A stretch of DNA of 64,000 nt from contig JAUKUA010000002.1 in assembly GCA_030549175.1 (NCBI GenBank), positions 3,100,001 through 3,164,000 of the forward strand, written 5' to 3'. Positions 1 through 12,688 of this stretch are shown here, in pieces; position 1 is the first letter of the stretch, and each line of letters begins with the position of its first letter. This DNA is from Lasiosphaeris hirsuta (taxonomy: Eukaryota > Ascomycota > Sordariomycetes > Sordariales > Lasiosphaeriaceae). The position numbers and the translations under genes were made by a program. Below the pieces are notes generated by a model, which did not search any database, had not been told where the DNA came from, and saw nothing but the letters and a program-made list of their open reading frames with translations.

Positions 1-922
1 GCTTGTGGTAGAGATATGTCTCCTCCATATCCGTGTTGCGCAGGGAGCCCCCGGACAGCCACGAGTAGTTCAGAGCAGTCATGAGAAGGCAGGCCCGGAA
101 GGTACCCGGGTCTGAAAGGGCCAAGCCCACACTGCCGTCATGTTAGTAAGTCTTAGCCACGCCGCCGACGTCCATTCATTCCTTGGACAAGCCATTTTCT
201 GTTTTTTTTCTTTTGCTCGGAATCATGGGCACAACATACCAGTCCGAGTTGGGATTTTTGGGGACGGCCGTCCTGCTGAAGATGCGGTAATGGGCGACTG
301 TACAGTGAGTAAGCGAGTTAGTCAGTTCCTGCATTTGGGCTTTGACCCCTATATTTTCCGGCGTATAGAACGGTGGCAACGCGGCATGTTGGATGGCTTA
401 CAGTGGTGGAAAAGCTCAAGCGACCTATGGGGCATTTTGATTGGCAAAGAATCAAAGGGGTCGGCGGGTGATGACGGGATGGGGACAAGTCGCTGGTGCG
501 TTGGATCGGTGGCCCCGAGTCCTATGGCTCCTGGTATCCCTGGCCGAGGTACCGATCCGGAGGCCGAGGCGGAGCCGCCGGCGCCGGGTGGGGCCAAAGT
601 GCTGGCCGGCTCCGGGTAGCCGCAATCGCCGCCACGAGTCAGACAGTTGGTGCTGCGAGGAAGCCATTGTTAGAGCTGTTCGGTGATTAATTATCGTTGT
701 TGGTGCTCGTTTGGGGGGGTAGCCCGGTGGCTGCCACACTGCTGTGTAACCCGGCACTTGTGTTGCGTGTGGACAAGGGTAGGCCGAGATTTATGCAACT
801 CACCAGATCGGCTTCACCTCGTCGCAACGGATATGGCGTTGCTTGCAAGTCAAGCAGCCATTGCGGCTCCTCTTGTGCGCGCGACGTTTGCGGCCGGGCT
901 GGAGTGGCGGTAGGTCTGACAT
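1..922 (-). CDS. Zn2Cys6 transcription factor, N-terminal part (cut by window edge)
   Basis: Fungal binuclear zinc-cluster regulator, presumably nuclear and DNA-binding. I place four exons at 922-804, 652-402, 297-240 and 131-1 (continuing past the edge). The phases agree at all three junctions: 2, 1 and 2. The first intron falls inside the zinc cluster. Exon 1 encodes CLTCKQRHIRCDEVKPI, and splicing to 652 completes it with CTNCLTRGGDC, giving C-x2-C-x6-C-x6-C-x2-C-x6-C. A basic stretch RKRRAHKRSR precedes the cluster. The last exon (DPGTFRACLLMTALNYSW) resembles the start of the fungal-specific regulatory domain PF11951 (family knowledge). The start is the ATG followed by SDLPPLQPG, which is closest to the cluster. 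The 297-240 exon is the least certain part. Target genes cannot be inferred. Confidence 0.8.
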
Positions 923-3807
923 GGTGTCTATTTTCGTTTCCCAAAGGGGTAGTCTTGGAGAAGATGTTTGATGTGTACCTAGGCTTGGCCTTCGGCGTCC
1001 ACGACAGCGTGTGTCAATGTGTGTCAATGTGTCAGAGAGTAGATAGTATGTTCAGTGTGATGGTCAACAGCACACAGCAAGCAACGAGGACTGAGGTAAC
1101 ATGAGGTAACATATGAATCATCACGGCCGGCGTCTTGTGTGTGTGTATATATATATAGGAAAATATATAGACAACGGTGAGGATATGCTTGACCGCCGAC
1201 GAGTGGCCAAGTCGGTGATATGGCAGCGACGAGCGCGAACGGCAGCGGTGTTATCGAGGAGCCTAGGTAGGATGGTTGGCCCCGGAAGAGCTCACGCCAT
1301 CTCTCGGCTGGCTTCTCATCCACATCGTACCCCTCCCCCCGTGGCGCCCGGTCCCCAGATCCAGCCCCAGGCTGCCGAGAATACCTGGGCCGATACATGG
1401 TAGTGTTGATGGACAATTGTGGTTCATGTTGAAATTCGAGTGAAAATACGAGGCTGCACTAGCAGCTGCCTGGTGCTGACTCAGGGGGGTACAAATTTCC
1501 TGGCGCTGGGTCCTGACAGAGAAGCGGGTACTGGGTACCGCGACCAACCCTCCGGGCGATACCTAGCGGATGACCTATGTGGTCGCCGATGAGGTGTGAT
1601 GTGGCCATTCGGGGGAGTGAGCACAGTGAAGTTTGGGGGAATTGGAGTCGCTAGCTCTCCCCACGCCAAGTGCATCATCATCGTCATTCGGGTCTTGATT
1701 GCGCCCGACGGCGGCGACGGGCGGAGACATTTTGGGTTGAAGCCCGGAATTTCGGAAAGTGCGAGACAGAGACAGAAACAAATCGTGGGCATACTAGTAG
1801 CTAACGAAAGTGAAGAACAGCAGCGCACGCGCGTTGCCGTGGCTGCCAATTGCTGCCAATGGTAAGTTGGGCACATTGCGGCCTCGCAGCGCGGGCGGCG
1901 CAATGACCTCATGGGCGGCGAGACTTGGCGCGCTGCTTGTCCGTGGGCGGTCGCCGACTCGCCGTGTGCGGGAACGATCGATTTAGACGACCGAAACCCT
2001 AACTTCTTTTTGCTGGTCGATGGATTGGGGTTCGGGATGGGTCGCGCTTCCGTGTTTCAGCATTTCGCTAACCAGGCTTGACGGGCTCAATTTACGGACC
2101 ACCTTTTTAGCATTTGACTTTTTGATGCCTGGGGCTGGAATGTCTGACTTACATGATCCATGGGACGATTCTCGATGCCTACTTCTGGTACCTCTGTTTC
2201 GGTGGTTGTGTGCCTGTTTGACGCTATGATCAAGGTCCCTAACTTGCGGAGGAAGGCTGGCAGCTAGCGCTCAGTCTGTGCGTCCCGCCTTACCCTGGCG
2301 GCTGTAGGCGCCTGTTTGCGCCTGTTTGCGCCTAACAGGGCTGGCTCTGGGTCAGGGCAACAGGGCTGGGGCCCTTGCCAGTGTGCCTGAGGACCTACCG
2401 AGCATATCACACTCACTCCACTCGGACTTTAACCTTACCATTCTTGAAGATACCTTACCTACACGACGTAGTATAGACGGCCCGTTGCATCGCCGACCGC
2501 TCTAGGGAACGGTGCTGCACCCTACTCCGTACCGAGTGCTCATCACTGGTGCACGATTAGACGCCCACGCCGCCAGGCCTTGGCCAGGGCCTCGGCAACT
2601 CGATGTGGAGTCCGTCTTGTGTCTTCAAGACGCCTCCTGGAATGTGTCTCCTAACACGTCGAATCACCACGTTATCCAATTGCGCGGGTTTCGGTTGCGC
2701 CGTACTGCTGCCAGGGCTCAGGACGGCCCTTTTGCCTTCCAATTGCGGATTGGTGCAGATATTTTTTACCAAAGCCAGATGCTCTGCTGGGGTGGGGCAC
2801 CCCCCTCCCCCCCCCCCCCCCCCCCCAAATCATCACAAAAGGTGGGTCAGCCTCGGGTCGCCGCCTCCGGATCTCGCTCCGCATAGCCTTACGGCCAGCG
2901 CTTGAGCGCCCCTTTCCAGGTTCTTGCGTGCCCATCCCGCCGCCGCCTCACTGCAGCCACTAAAAGGACCACCACCCAAGTGCACAAGTGCAACTCTGCG
3001 ACATGCAATGCACACATCGACACAGAGGAGCGGCACCCGACATGTTTCCAGAACACGCTAAACTCGACCTACGCAGTAATCTTGGTAGCAAGCCGTGGTA
3101 ACTAGCTTCAACCTGTTCCGTCGACCGGTTCCGTACACCGACGTTCGTTATAGTACAACCGACGCTGTTCGTCCACAGGCAGCCGACTTAGCTATCTTGA
3201 GCCCTGAGGCCCTGGCTGCTGACGCCGTCCAGGACATTGCAATGGTTATCCGCTGCACCAAGCTGGTTTCGCATGCAATGGGAACTCATTCCTATCGAGG
3301 CAACACTGGGCCATATCTTACACATTCGCACACCAGCTCCCGCCCGAATAAAATGATTAGTGATTTTGGTCTTGGTCTTGGTCTGCGTCATTCCCGTTGG
3401 CTAGGTATATCGTCTACACTACAACTAGCAAGTTCCCCTTTTGACGTGCCGCGACATCGTAGCCTTGCCGCCACAATCCTACAGCCTAGCGCCACCTCCA
3501 TCCTACCCTGTGTATGCTTACCCCAACCTCATTTTCTATCCATCAGTCGCAGGTGTGCCTTGCAAAGTAGTCTGTGCTGGGTGGAGATAACCTCTGTCCT
3601 CCGCGTTGTTGATCATCCCCCTGGCTACCTCTGCCGCGCCCGTGCCCCCGAACTTCCCCTGACTTCTAGAACACATACGCTTAACTGAGCTCACCTCCCC
3701 AAGCAAGCACCACCCCGTCGCAGGCACACAGCAACCCCTTCAAACCGCCAAGGTATCATAACCAGACACAATAATCACATCGCATCGCATCGCAGCCGTC
3801 GGCTGGC
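923..3807. other. Intergenic region with simple repeats
   Basis: Lies upstream of the zinc-cluster gene and downstream of TRS130. Reading frames here are short, lack recognisable domains and lack a consistent splice structure. It holds several small tandem repeats: a 10-bp unit GAGGTAACAT twice at 1093-1112, a GT/AT microsatellite at 1137-1157, a 10-bp unit CCTGTTTGCG twice at 2311-2330, and GGTCTT-type repeats near 3368-3383. A 20-nt C tract is listed separately. I see no gene. Confidence 0.6.
2807..2826. repeat. Poly-C tract, 20 nt
   Basis: Uninterrupted run of 20 C, preceded by a run of five C and a T. It is one of five G/C homopolymers of 14 nt or more in intergenic DNA of this window. 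Confidence 0.95.
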
Positions 3808-6800
3808 TCAGGCAATAACTCTCCCCTTGGCTAGCCCGGCTCTCTCGCTCTCCAACACGAGCGGCCCGCCTCCAGGCCCGCTCGCATCCAGGCTCAGAGT
3901 AACCTTGCCACGGTCCGCAATGACCCTCACCGTCTCCCCCAGGTTCTTGTAATCCGTCTCACAATGTCCATGTCCCGCACCGGCAGCATAAAACCCCCCA
4001 CTCCATCAGTCTCCCCGCTTCCGTTAGCCCCGGCGCTGCTCTTGACCTCGCGGATCTCGACGTTGGGGAACGGTAGCCAGCCTTCTCGGAGCGGAATCAG
4101 GAGAAGGGAAATGTCGGCCTCCGTGTCGGGCGTCGACGCCATGCCTTCGTCGGATTCGAGATCGGGTACCGCGGGGATGATAAAGCGGCCCTTCCGCCTC
4201 CCGCCGAGCAGCCATGTGTCGGCTGGGGCAGTGATCTCGTAGCCGAACTCGAGGTCCTGCGTGCGCGCCAGCGGCGCAGGCGTCGTGGCCTTTTTCCCAC
4301 CTCCCGGAGCCGTGGCAGCCGACGGATCGATTGTAGTGGTGTCCCACATGCGCGTCCATTTGAGGTGCAGCGTCGCAGGCAGTAGCTGGTTTGTGCACAC
4401 AGTTGGGTAGCCGCCGCCCTCTTCACCGTCATCGTCCTCGTTCCCTTGGGTGACAGAGTCCAGCGGCTCCTGGAGCCGGATATCCGCCGTGTGCACGATC
4501 GTGATGGACGGTATGTCAACAGGAATGACAATCGTGCTCGGCTGCACCGTTGCGGCGTCCTTCAGGTCCGGGTGTGGGAGTAGCAGCTTGGGGTGCCTCT
4601 CTAACCACCCACGCACAAACGCAGCTAAGCTCTCCGCGCTCCCACCACTGCCATCGGCCGTCAGGGGTCCAATACCGGGGAACTGCTTCTCCCATTTGAC
4701 GTCGGTTAGAAATGCCGTCGGTAGCTCACCTAGTAGCGCTGCCTTCTCTAGGTCATACCCTGACAAACCCCCACCGTGTGCAACCCACGCAAGCACCTTG
4801 GTAACAATGACCTTGGCGTACTCGCCTAGTCCAGCCTCCACCAGCTCCTCGGTGAGCAACTTCTCAAAAAGCGCCTCGATCTCGTCCAACAGTACGCTGT
4901 AGTAAATCCTCAAGAATAGTGTTTGCTTTTTCTTGTGCACCGGGCGTACCCCCTTCTTCCGCGCGATCTTGTACAGCAGACTCGCTGGCTGCTTGGGGAA
5001 CACGACAATGGGATGACTCGGTGGACTGCCAAAATGCGACTCAAACAGGGCCGACCCCAAGAGTTCGCTGCGAAATATGCGGAGCGGGCTTGCGGTGGCC
5101 GTCGATACGGTGAATCGAGAAAATAGCGCGTCGTGCTTGAAGACATCTTGGACGTTGACGCCGAGTGCGAGGGTGATAGGGACTGAAGATGTCTTGGAGA
5201 AGGAGAAGGTGCCGTTGTCGGTAGAATACGAAACCTCGGCCTTGACTGCGACGTGTAGCATATCGTGTTCCACGGTGAAGGGGAACCGGATCTTGAATGA
5301 TGTTTCGGCTGGGATGGCGCCAAAGGTCAGCGACCCGGCTTCGGTGCGCTTTGCGGGCTGCAGAGCCCCGAGGACCAACGTTTCCGCCATCAATAGTCGT
5401 AGACCGCCCGTAGCCGATTTGATCTTGATTTCCAATGACTTGATACTGTTCCAGCCGGCCGAGATCTCCAGATCCAGCGAGTTATTCTTATCGAGCCGGA
5501 CTTCTTTCGTCCCCAGAAGCTGCACATCAAGCGAGCTCGCTCGTTGATAGAGCGCGACGCGAGGGTTCCTCAGTACACTCATCGCCTTATCTGGCGGCTG
5601 TCCAACTTCTCGTTCATAGTGCAGCAAAACCTTGCTACTGGACAGCCGGATCTGGTCCACCTCGTAGCTCCCCGCCATCGTGGTTGTGCTCTGCAGCTGT
5701 ACCTTGTTGCGACCCGGCTTGATTACTACAGGACCCTTAGATTGTAGCCAGATCTCCTTCAGGCCGCCTATAACGGGAGCTGTCGAGATCCGCAAGCTGA
5801 GCTTCTGCGCCTCAAACTCATCCACAACCAGGCTGTGTAGCTTGAGGTAGACCGAGAAGCTGTCCTGGCCCTCTTCGTGTACCGGCGGGCCGTCAAGTTC
5901 TATATCGCAAAAGAAACTTGTCAGGGGGATCTTGACCTCCTTCTCGAGAGCCGATGAGGTGGTCAACAGGTCGGTAAAATATCCAGCGATCGCCGATTGC
6001 TCAGGGAATTGCGTTTTTGTTCCAGCTCCACGGCGGAAAACAGATTTCTGCTGAACTCTATCCCTTTCGGCGGCGGCAGCCTTGACCAGGAGCTGACGGA
6101 GGGCTTTGGTAACGTAGTCGTCCATCTGCCGGAGCTCCTTGAGGCACTGGGCATACATGAGAAGCATCGACAGCTCCAAAAGACTCCACGCGCTCTCACC
6201 GAAGAAAGGAATGGCTCGGTAAAAGTAGAAAGCTGCATCCGAGTATTCCTTGAGATGGAACTTGAGGACGGCGAGATCCGCCATGTTGGCCTGAATAGAG
6301 TGCTCGTGTTCGGCGACTGTGTAGTGGCGGAGTGCTTTGTCAGTGAGGATCTCATAAAGCCGGTAGAAATCTTCCTTCTTTTCTAATGCTGTCTGGAGCA
6401 GCTCGTTCTTTAGGCCTGCCATAGAGGCTTGGATAGCGATACTGTGGCTTGGTGCTTCCTTTTTGCTCGAGTCGTCGTCGTCCAAGCTGATATCCTCCAT
6501 CTCAGAAACCCCACTCTCTCCGACCATGGGAACGTCAGCCCAGCCGCCGCTCCAGCCTCTTTTCTTACCACACACTTCAAGAATATTTCGAGATAACGAG
6601 TATAGCTCAGCTCTCCGAGCAGCCAGTTCCTCAAGACCCGCTTTAGCATAGGACGAATTGGCCATCTCGCTGTCTGTTGCCCGAGGAAAGAACCCAATTG
6701 GGCTGGGAGGAGGGCGTTGGGCGATGCGAGATTGAAGTGAGGAGTTTCTGGCCGGATGCATCATCGTCTTCGGTTCAGGTATCGCAGCCTTGGGCTCATG

Positions 6801-8666
6801 ACCGTCGGGGGCAGCGAGTGTGGATGGTGGAATTGGCAATGCTTTGGTTGAGGTCTGGGCGAGAATTTGCTGAGCAACGGAAAACGCAAAAGATGCCACC
6901 ACATTCTCGGTGACCTCTAAAAGAACAGGATCAAGTGAAAGCTGCTTTCCATTGCTGATTTCCTCTGCTTCCTTTGCAGAGCCTAAAGCCGAGATAATGT
7001 CCTTTCGGGCGACCAGCGAGACGGCGGGGACAAACTCGAGGGTTCTTCTGCAAATCTCTGCCAGCTGCGAGAGATTTTCAGACTCGTCCGCGTGCTTGGG
7101 CATTGGAGTGCTCGGCGCGACTCCGCGGGGTATCAACTCTTGCTGCTCCTTGAGTTTGGCTAGAAGCTCCTCCCTCGTGGACCAGGCGTTGCCTAACCGG
7201 AGGAGGAGCGATATCTGCCGAGCAAATATGTAGCATCGAAAGTCGAAAAGCGACACATTGTTCGCCAAGATAAGCTCACGGTAGAGCTTCTTCGAGGGAG
7301 AAATAGGAATGTTGTCAAAATCGGCAACACCCCCTTTTTCGTTTGGTTGCATATCGACGGCCTCTTCGTCAACCTCGCCATCGGCTCTGTTGATCTGACT
7401 GATGGCTTTTTGCGCAAGGTTCTTTAGCTCCTCGGTGTAGGCAAGCAGAGCGCCGCCATGCGCCTCAGCAGACCCCGCAATGGCTTGTTCCTGGATGATG
7501 GCATCCAATCCGACACTGAGCTCGTCGTAGCCCATTAGAGCATCCTCGACGAGCCCGACGCTCTCAAAGCCCCGAGCCAAGCCCTCCTTGAGAATGAAGA
7601 AGGTGCAGAAATTCCATCCAGGTAGAGCCCTCTGGCCATCTCGCTCCTTGATGTCCTCTTCGTATTGGCTTACACGCGTATCGAAGCTCGATAGGATGAG
7701 CTCTTTAACCTTCCCAATCGTGTCCGCCCATGCGTTCTCACTATCCTGCTCCGTCTCGTGGTACCCAGTTGGCACAGCGGGCACGACGCGCGGGAGGAGG
7801 TCGTAGGGTACATCGTTGATGCCAATACGAATCTGGCGTACCCGGTCAACGGCGGTCTTGCTGGATCCATTGAAATCGTTGCGCAGCTTCTCCAGCAGCG
7901 TGCTTGAACCGCCCCGCCACCGGGATGTCGATGTCTTGGTCGTGGCGTCAGAGCTCGAGTCGGGCGCCTTACTACCGGCTATGCGGGGTTGGGTAGCGGC
8001 GACGGTATTGGGGATAACGACGTGGATGATCAGCCACTCGAACGCATCGTGGTTCTCGGCATTGCTGGCTGGCTTGTTCTGCGCCGGCGGGGTGTTTATC
8101 TTGATCCACTCCCGTATCTCGGCTCTGGTAGTGGATTTGTACGTCTCGTTGTCATCACATCGTACTAGCAAGACTTTGAGATAGGGGGTCCGCCGCAGTC
8201 CTGGGATTTGATGGCGGCGCTCCTTGCCGGCGGGGCCAGGAGCGCGGAGCGCAGCCCCTATCGACTCGGCTTGTTCGGTAGACCCTGAGCGGCCGCCGAC
8301 AGTGGCTGCCTGAAACCCATCCTCGAGGGGGGGCGAGATGGCGATTTTAGGGGGTGGTGAGGTCGACGGTGGGACGGTAGCATTTACGGCGCCAGCGGGG
8401 ACGAGTTCGATGTGGAGTGTCTGGATTGAGCGCACCGGTCCATTATGGGACTGCCAGTGGAGGTCGCGCAGGGGAAGTCGGGGGATCAGGCCTGGAGCGA
8501 GGAGCTTGAAGACGTCGTGGGGATCAAAGTACTCAACTGCGCGCGGCCGGGTTAGCTGTTAGCTGTGTGCGTCTGGCGTCTTGCACTCAGCAGACGATGG
8601 AGACAGAGCATGATGCAGAGAGTGCGGCGAACCTGTAACCTTGGAAGAGGAAAAGGGCTGTTCCAT
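3808..8666 (-). CDS. TRS130: TRAPPII complex subunit Trs130 (TRAPPC10 homologue), apparent 3' frameshift
   Basis: Large subunit specific to TRAPPII, the complex that activates Ypt31/32-type Rab GTPases at the late Golgi. Exon 1 (8666-8633, MEQPFSSSKVT) splices to 8536, giving VEYFDPHDVFKLLAPGLIP and running in one frame for over 1,500 codons. Family-like segments include LPGWNFCTFFILKEGLARG and, later, LAVLKFHLKEYSDAAFYFYR. The open frame stops at 3927 (RRITRTWGRR). The conserved TRAPPC10 C-terminus (CETDYKNLGETVRV, then SLDASGPGGGPLVLESE) continues in another frame to a stop at 3808-3810. Adding one base at the C6 run 3994-3999 (G6 on the coding strand) would join the two. I therefore extend the call to 3808 and treat the break as an indel, real or technical. 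It is divergent from MRI1 across a 412-bp shared promoter. Confidence 0.92.
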
Positions 8667-9078
8667 GCTGGACAGCGCAAAAGGGGTCTATGGCATGACC
8701 CTAGGTGCTTGGTGCGGGCAGAGACAGCGAATAGCTGAAAGCAGGCAGCCTCAATTGCTCAAACGGAACCGTGTCAATCGCCCCAGGCCGTGACCTCGGC
8801 CACTTTCACCGCCTTCCCGTTTCATAGCTCACCTTGGACCCAACTGGGACTAGCGCAGCCGTGGTGTGCTCACCTTCACGGCTTGTCTTATGGCCTGCCC
8901 CACCATTGCGCAAGCTGGCGGGGCAGGTGCAACTTTCAAAGGGACGAACTGGTCAGGGGCGAGAGTCATTTTGGTCGCATCGCAAAAGTCTTTGTAGGGG
9001 CTTGAAGAATTCCGTATTGCATATTTCAAAAAATCACACCTCGAGTACTAGATTGCCATCGACTCTTGCGGCACCACA
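8667..9078. promoter_or_regulatory. Shared divergent promoter region of TRS130 and MRI1
   Basis: 412 bp between two start codons facing away from each other. It must hold the 5' ends of both transcripts. I could not pick out a convincing TATA box or a known factor site. Confidence 0.5.
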
Positions 9079-10371
9079 ATGGCTACGCTCGAGGCCATCA
9101 AGTATTCGCGGGGCAGTTTGCTGGTGCTTGACCAGCTCAGACTCCCCCACGAACACCACTACGATGTGGTTTCAACTAGCGAGGAGGCTTTTGACTGCAT
9201 CAGATCCATGAGAGTAAGGGGTGAGTCGTGAAAAGCAGCGAAAAATCCATATGATAACAACTCACTAAAGCTCACCAGGCGCACCCGCCATCGCCATCGT
9301 CGCTGCTTTGGCGCATGCCGTAGAACTGCGCAATGGGAGCTGCAGTAGGTACCCTCGGCACATTTTAGACTTACATCGAGCCTGACAACCCCAGCTGCCA
9401 CAAGCCCAGACGATACACTGGCTTACATCGATTCGCGGCTGGATTACCTCAGGGAGAGTCGACCGACGGCAGTTGACCTCTTCAACGCCATTGCGCTTCT
9501 CAAGGCTGCTGTGCGAACTGCCCAGATTGAGGGTCTTGGCCACCCCGAAGCCAAGGATGCCATCCTCCGCGCCTACATCGAAGCGGCAGAGGCCATCCTG
9601 GCCAAGGATCTCGAGAACAACATGGCCATTGGCGCCTACGGCGCAGCCTGGCTCCAGCAGCAATACAATGCATCTGCAGACCGTCCCCTCTCGGTCCTGA
9701 CGCACTGCAACACGGGGTCACTCGCGACCTCGGGCCACGGAACGGCGCTCGGCATCATCCGCAGCCTGTACTCGCAGGGCCTGCTCAAGCACGCCTACTG
9801 CACCGAGACGCGGCCGTACAACCAGGGCAGCCGGCTGACGTCGTTCGAGCTCGTGTACGAGGGCATTCCCTCGACGCTCATCACCGACAGCATGGCCGGC
9901 GCGTTGTTTGCGCTGCGTCGCGACGCTATGCACATCGGCGCCGTCATCGTCGGCGCCGACCGCGTAGTGCGCAACGGTGACACGGCCAACAAGATTGGCA
10001 CGTACACACTGGCCGTGCTCGCGCGGCACCACGGCGTCAAGTTTGTTGTCGCCGCACCGACGACGAGCATCGATCTCGAGACGGAGACGGGCGCCGGCAT
10101 CCACGTTGAGGAGCGCAAGCGCGAGGAGTTGACGCAGATCAGCGGGGCGGTGGTCAACGCTGATGGCAGCGTTGATGCCAGCAAGACGGCGAGGGTTGCA
10201 ATTGCGGATCAGAGAATCGGGGTCTGGAACCCGGCCTTCGATGTCACGCCGCACGCATTGATCGATGCGATTGTGACGGAGAAGGGCGCCGTGGTTAAGG
10301 GAGCGAACGGCAAGTTCGACTTCAGCACAGTGATGCCCGAGAGGTGGGCGGCTATTGTCGGTCGATCATGA
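9079..10371 (+). CDS. MRI1: Methylthioribose-1-phosphate isomerase
   Basis: Converts 5-methylthioribose-1-phosphate to 5-methylthioribulose-1-phosphate in the methionine salvage pathway; cytosolic or nuclear. Three exons at 9079-9220, 9279-9344 and 9395-10371 give 394 residues, normal for the family (eIF2B-like fold). The N-terminus MATLEAIKYSRGSLLVLDQL is typical. The catalytic cysteine region is HCNTGSLATSGHGTALG, followed by ETRPYNQGSRLT. The catalytic aspartate lies in VIVGADRVVRNGD, and NKIGTYTLAVLA follows. The C-terminus WNPAFDVTPHALID is also characteristic. Donors are GTGAGT and GTAGGT. The 66-nt second exon encodes GAPAIAIVAALAHAVEL, a conserved helix. The call is secure. Confidence 0.97.
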
Positions 10372-11163
10372 TGTTTTTCCATGATGGCTGGTGTAGATCA
10401 TCGGATCAGGTGGCAGTCCACTCCGTACCCAACCTCTAGTATTCTCGATGTTTTACGGCTCGAGGGACGAAAAGCCATTTTGTAGCTCTTTTCTGTAACG
10501 TGAAATGCTTGAAAATGCCACTAGGATGCTTGGCCATCTATCAAATGTGTTCGAAAGGGTGTGGTGAACAAGAGTTATACTCCCGTTGGTAGATAGCTCA
10601 GCACGTGCTCCGCTCAGTGAGGGCCTACCCTTGGCCGTCAGTCGCAGCTCCCTGTGGGCCTAAAATTACAGTGCAGGTGTACATGTGTGTATGCAGTTAG
10701 AAATGCAAGATGGTCAGATTGCTAGTGGTCAAGTAGGTGTGGTAAGGATGATGGTTAGGTACAGGTACATGTGTTGCTCAACAGTCCACCTTTTGTATGC
10801 CCAGTTCCAACGCACGGTTCAGCAGTGCTATGGCAGGTTGTAGTTTTGGTGTTGAAGGATGCAGGTTTGTAGCCAGGTATGGGCTGCGGGCCACCTGAAT
10901 ACTGGCAGCTCGGAAGGCACTTTGCAAGGTCCCCCAACCTGGAAGCCTTCCCCCCTTCCCCCCCCCGCCTTGCCGCCTTGGCAGGGGTTTTATGATGGAG
11001 CTAGAGCAAGGCTGGGGATGACCTCATGATCCCCAAAATTGAGGCGATCGAGGTGGGGGCTCCCCTCATACCTACCTTAAAAACCCCGGGTACCCCAATT
11101 GACTACGGACCATCCCGAAAGGTAACTTCTCACACGCGGCTTGAACCCGCAACCGAAAACACC
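10372..11163. other. Intergenic region between MRI1 and the M20 peptidase gene
   Basis: Contains the 3' end of MRI1 and the promoter of the downstream gene. There is a T/C-rich stretch with a run of nine C near 10960 and TG-rich sequence around 10670-10780. No gene is supported. Confidence 0.5.
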
Positions 11164-12502
11164 ATGAAGACAACAACCCCCTCCTCCTGCTGCTCCACAT
11201 AGCCCTCAGCGCGCAGGGCCTCTTCTTCCCCCATCCGCAGCAGCAACAACCAATCCTCGCGGGGCCCCCTGACCACTCCTCTTCCTCCCCACCCCCCTAC
11301 CGCAACGCCCTCCTCTCCCTGCACAAATCCCTCATCGACATCCCCTCCCTCTCAGGCAACGAGCACCCCGCCGCCCTCTTCCTGCAGACCTACCTCACGG
11401 CGCACAACTACACCGTCACCCTACAACACGTCGCCGCCGCCGCCGACACCCCTGCCAACGCCCCTCGCTTCAACGTGCTCGCCTGGCCGGGCTCGCCGCC
11501 CTCGGCGGGCGGCCCGGCCCCCTCCCGCTCGCCGCGCGTGCTCGTCACCTCGCACATCGACGTGGTCCCGCCGTACATTCCGTACAGCTCGTCGGCCGCC
11601 GATGACGGCGAGGAGGTGACGGGGGACACGGTGATCCGCGGGCGGGGCAGCGTCGACGCCAAGGGGAGCGTGGCGGCGCAGATCACGGCGGTGGGGGAGC
11701 TGGTGGCGGCGGGGACGGTGCGCGCCGAGGACGTGATGCTGCTGTTTGTCGTCGGGGAGGAGACGTCGGGGGACGGAATGAAGGCCTTTTCGGCCGAGTT
11801 CCTGCAGGGCAGGGAGGGTGCGGGGTTCGAGGCGGCTGTGTTTGGCGAGCCGACTGAGAACCGGCTCGCGTGCGGGCACAAGGGCATCTTTGGTGGGACT
11901 GTTTATGTTCAGGGCAAGGCGGGGCATTCGGGGTATCCTTGGTTGGGCAAGAGCGCGACGGGGCTTTTGATCAAGGGGTTGGAGGCGGTGTTTGAGGCGG
12001 ATCTCGGGAGCAGTGAGAGGTTTGGGAATACGACGGTGAATGTGGGCAGGATTGCTGGAGGTGTGGCTGCCAACGTCATTGCGAAAGAGGCGAGTGCCCT
12101 GTTGGCGGTGAGGGTTGGTGCTGGGGATTTCGAGACAGGAGCTGTCAACATCGAGAAAAAGATTGAAAAGATCTTGAGCGACTTGGATGATGAAGCGTTT
12201 ACGGTCCAGTGGTCGCATGGGTATGGGCCGGTCGAGTGTGACTGCGACATTGCCGGTAAGCTCTGCCATTCTTCAGACCACATGTTACGTGCTGTTGTTG
12301 AACATGTCAAACAGGCTTCGAGACGGTGATCACAAATTACGGAACCGATGTTCCCAACCTCAAGGGTGACCATGCCAGTTATCTGTATGGTCCCGGCACC
12401 ATCCTTCTTGCGCACGGTGATGACGAGGCCCTGAGGGTTCGCGACCTCGAGGAGGCGGTTGAAGGATACAAAAAGATCATCCAACATGTGCTGAAGAAGT
12501 AA
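11164..12502 (+). CDS. Secreted M20-family metallopeptidase (carboxypeptidase/deacylase type), apparent frameshift in signal peptide
   Basis: Zinc exopeptidase of the ArgE/DapE/CPS1 group. Metal-site motifs are visible: SHIDVVPPY (H-x-D), RGSVDAKGS (bridging Asp), GEETSGDG (catalytic and metal Glu) and FGEPTEN. Exon 1 ends at 12255 (GTAAGC donor). Exon 2 is 12315-12502, with NLKGDHASYLYGPG carrying the last histidine. The best start is the ATG at 11164 in good context (ACACCATGA), but its own frame stops after 12 codons. The peptidase frame begins just after it as LLLLLHIALSAQGLFF, a clear signal peptide. One extra C in the C5 run 11177-11181 would fuse them into a protein of about 426 residues. 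An unseen upstream exon is the alternative. Substrate is unknown. It ends 186 bp from the convergent CDC43. Confidence 0.88.
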
Positions 12503-12688
12503 TTCGGTTCCAGCGCCAGAGAGAGCCTGGAACGAGCGTGTTGATAGTCGGTACATACCCATTTGCTTTGCCAACGTGTTGGCTGCATCGATTGCATTGC
12601 CCCCTTTTGCGGGTATATTTGTTTACCTTTACCCAACCCCCTCGTGGCATTCGGAGTTGCTGCCTGCAACTCTTGATTGAGTACCAAC

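Noticed and set aside
3095..3688. 197-codon plus-strand frame downstream of TRS130
   Set aside because: No ATG-context, domain or splice support; overlaps simple repeats such as GGTCTT copies.
9718..10254. 178-codon antisense frame over MRI1
   Set aside because: Mirror of a conserved, GC-rich coding exon; no independent evidence.
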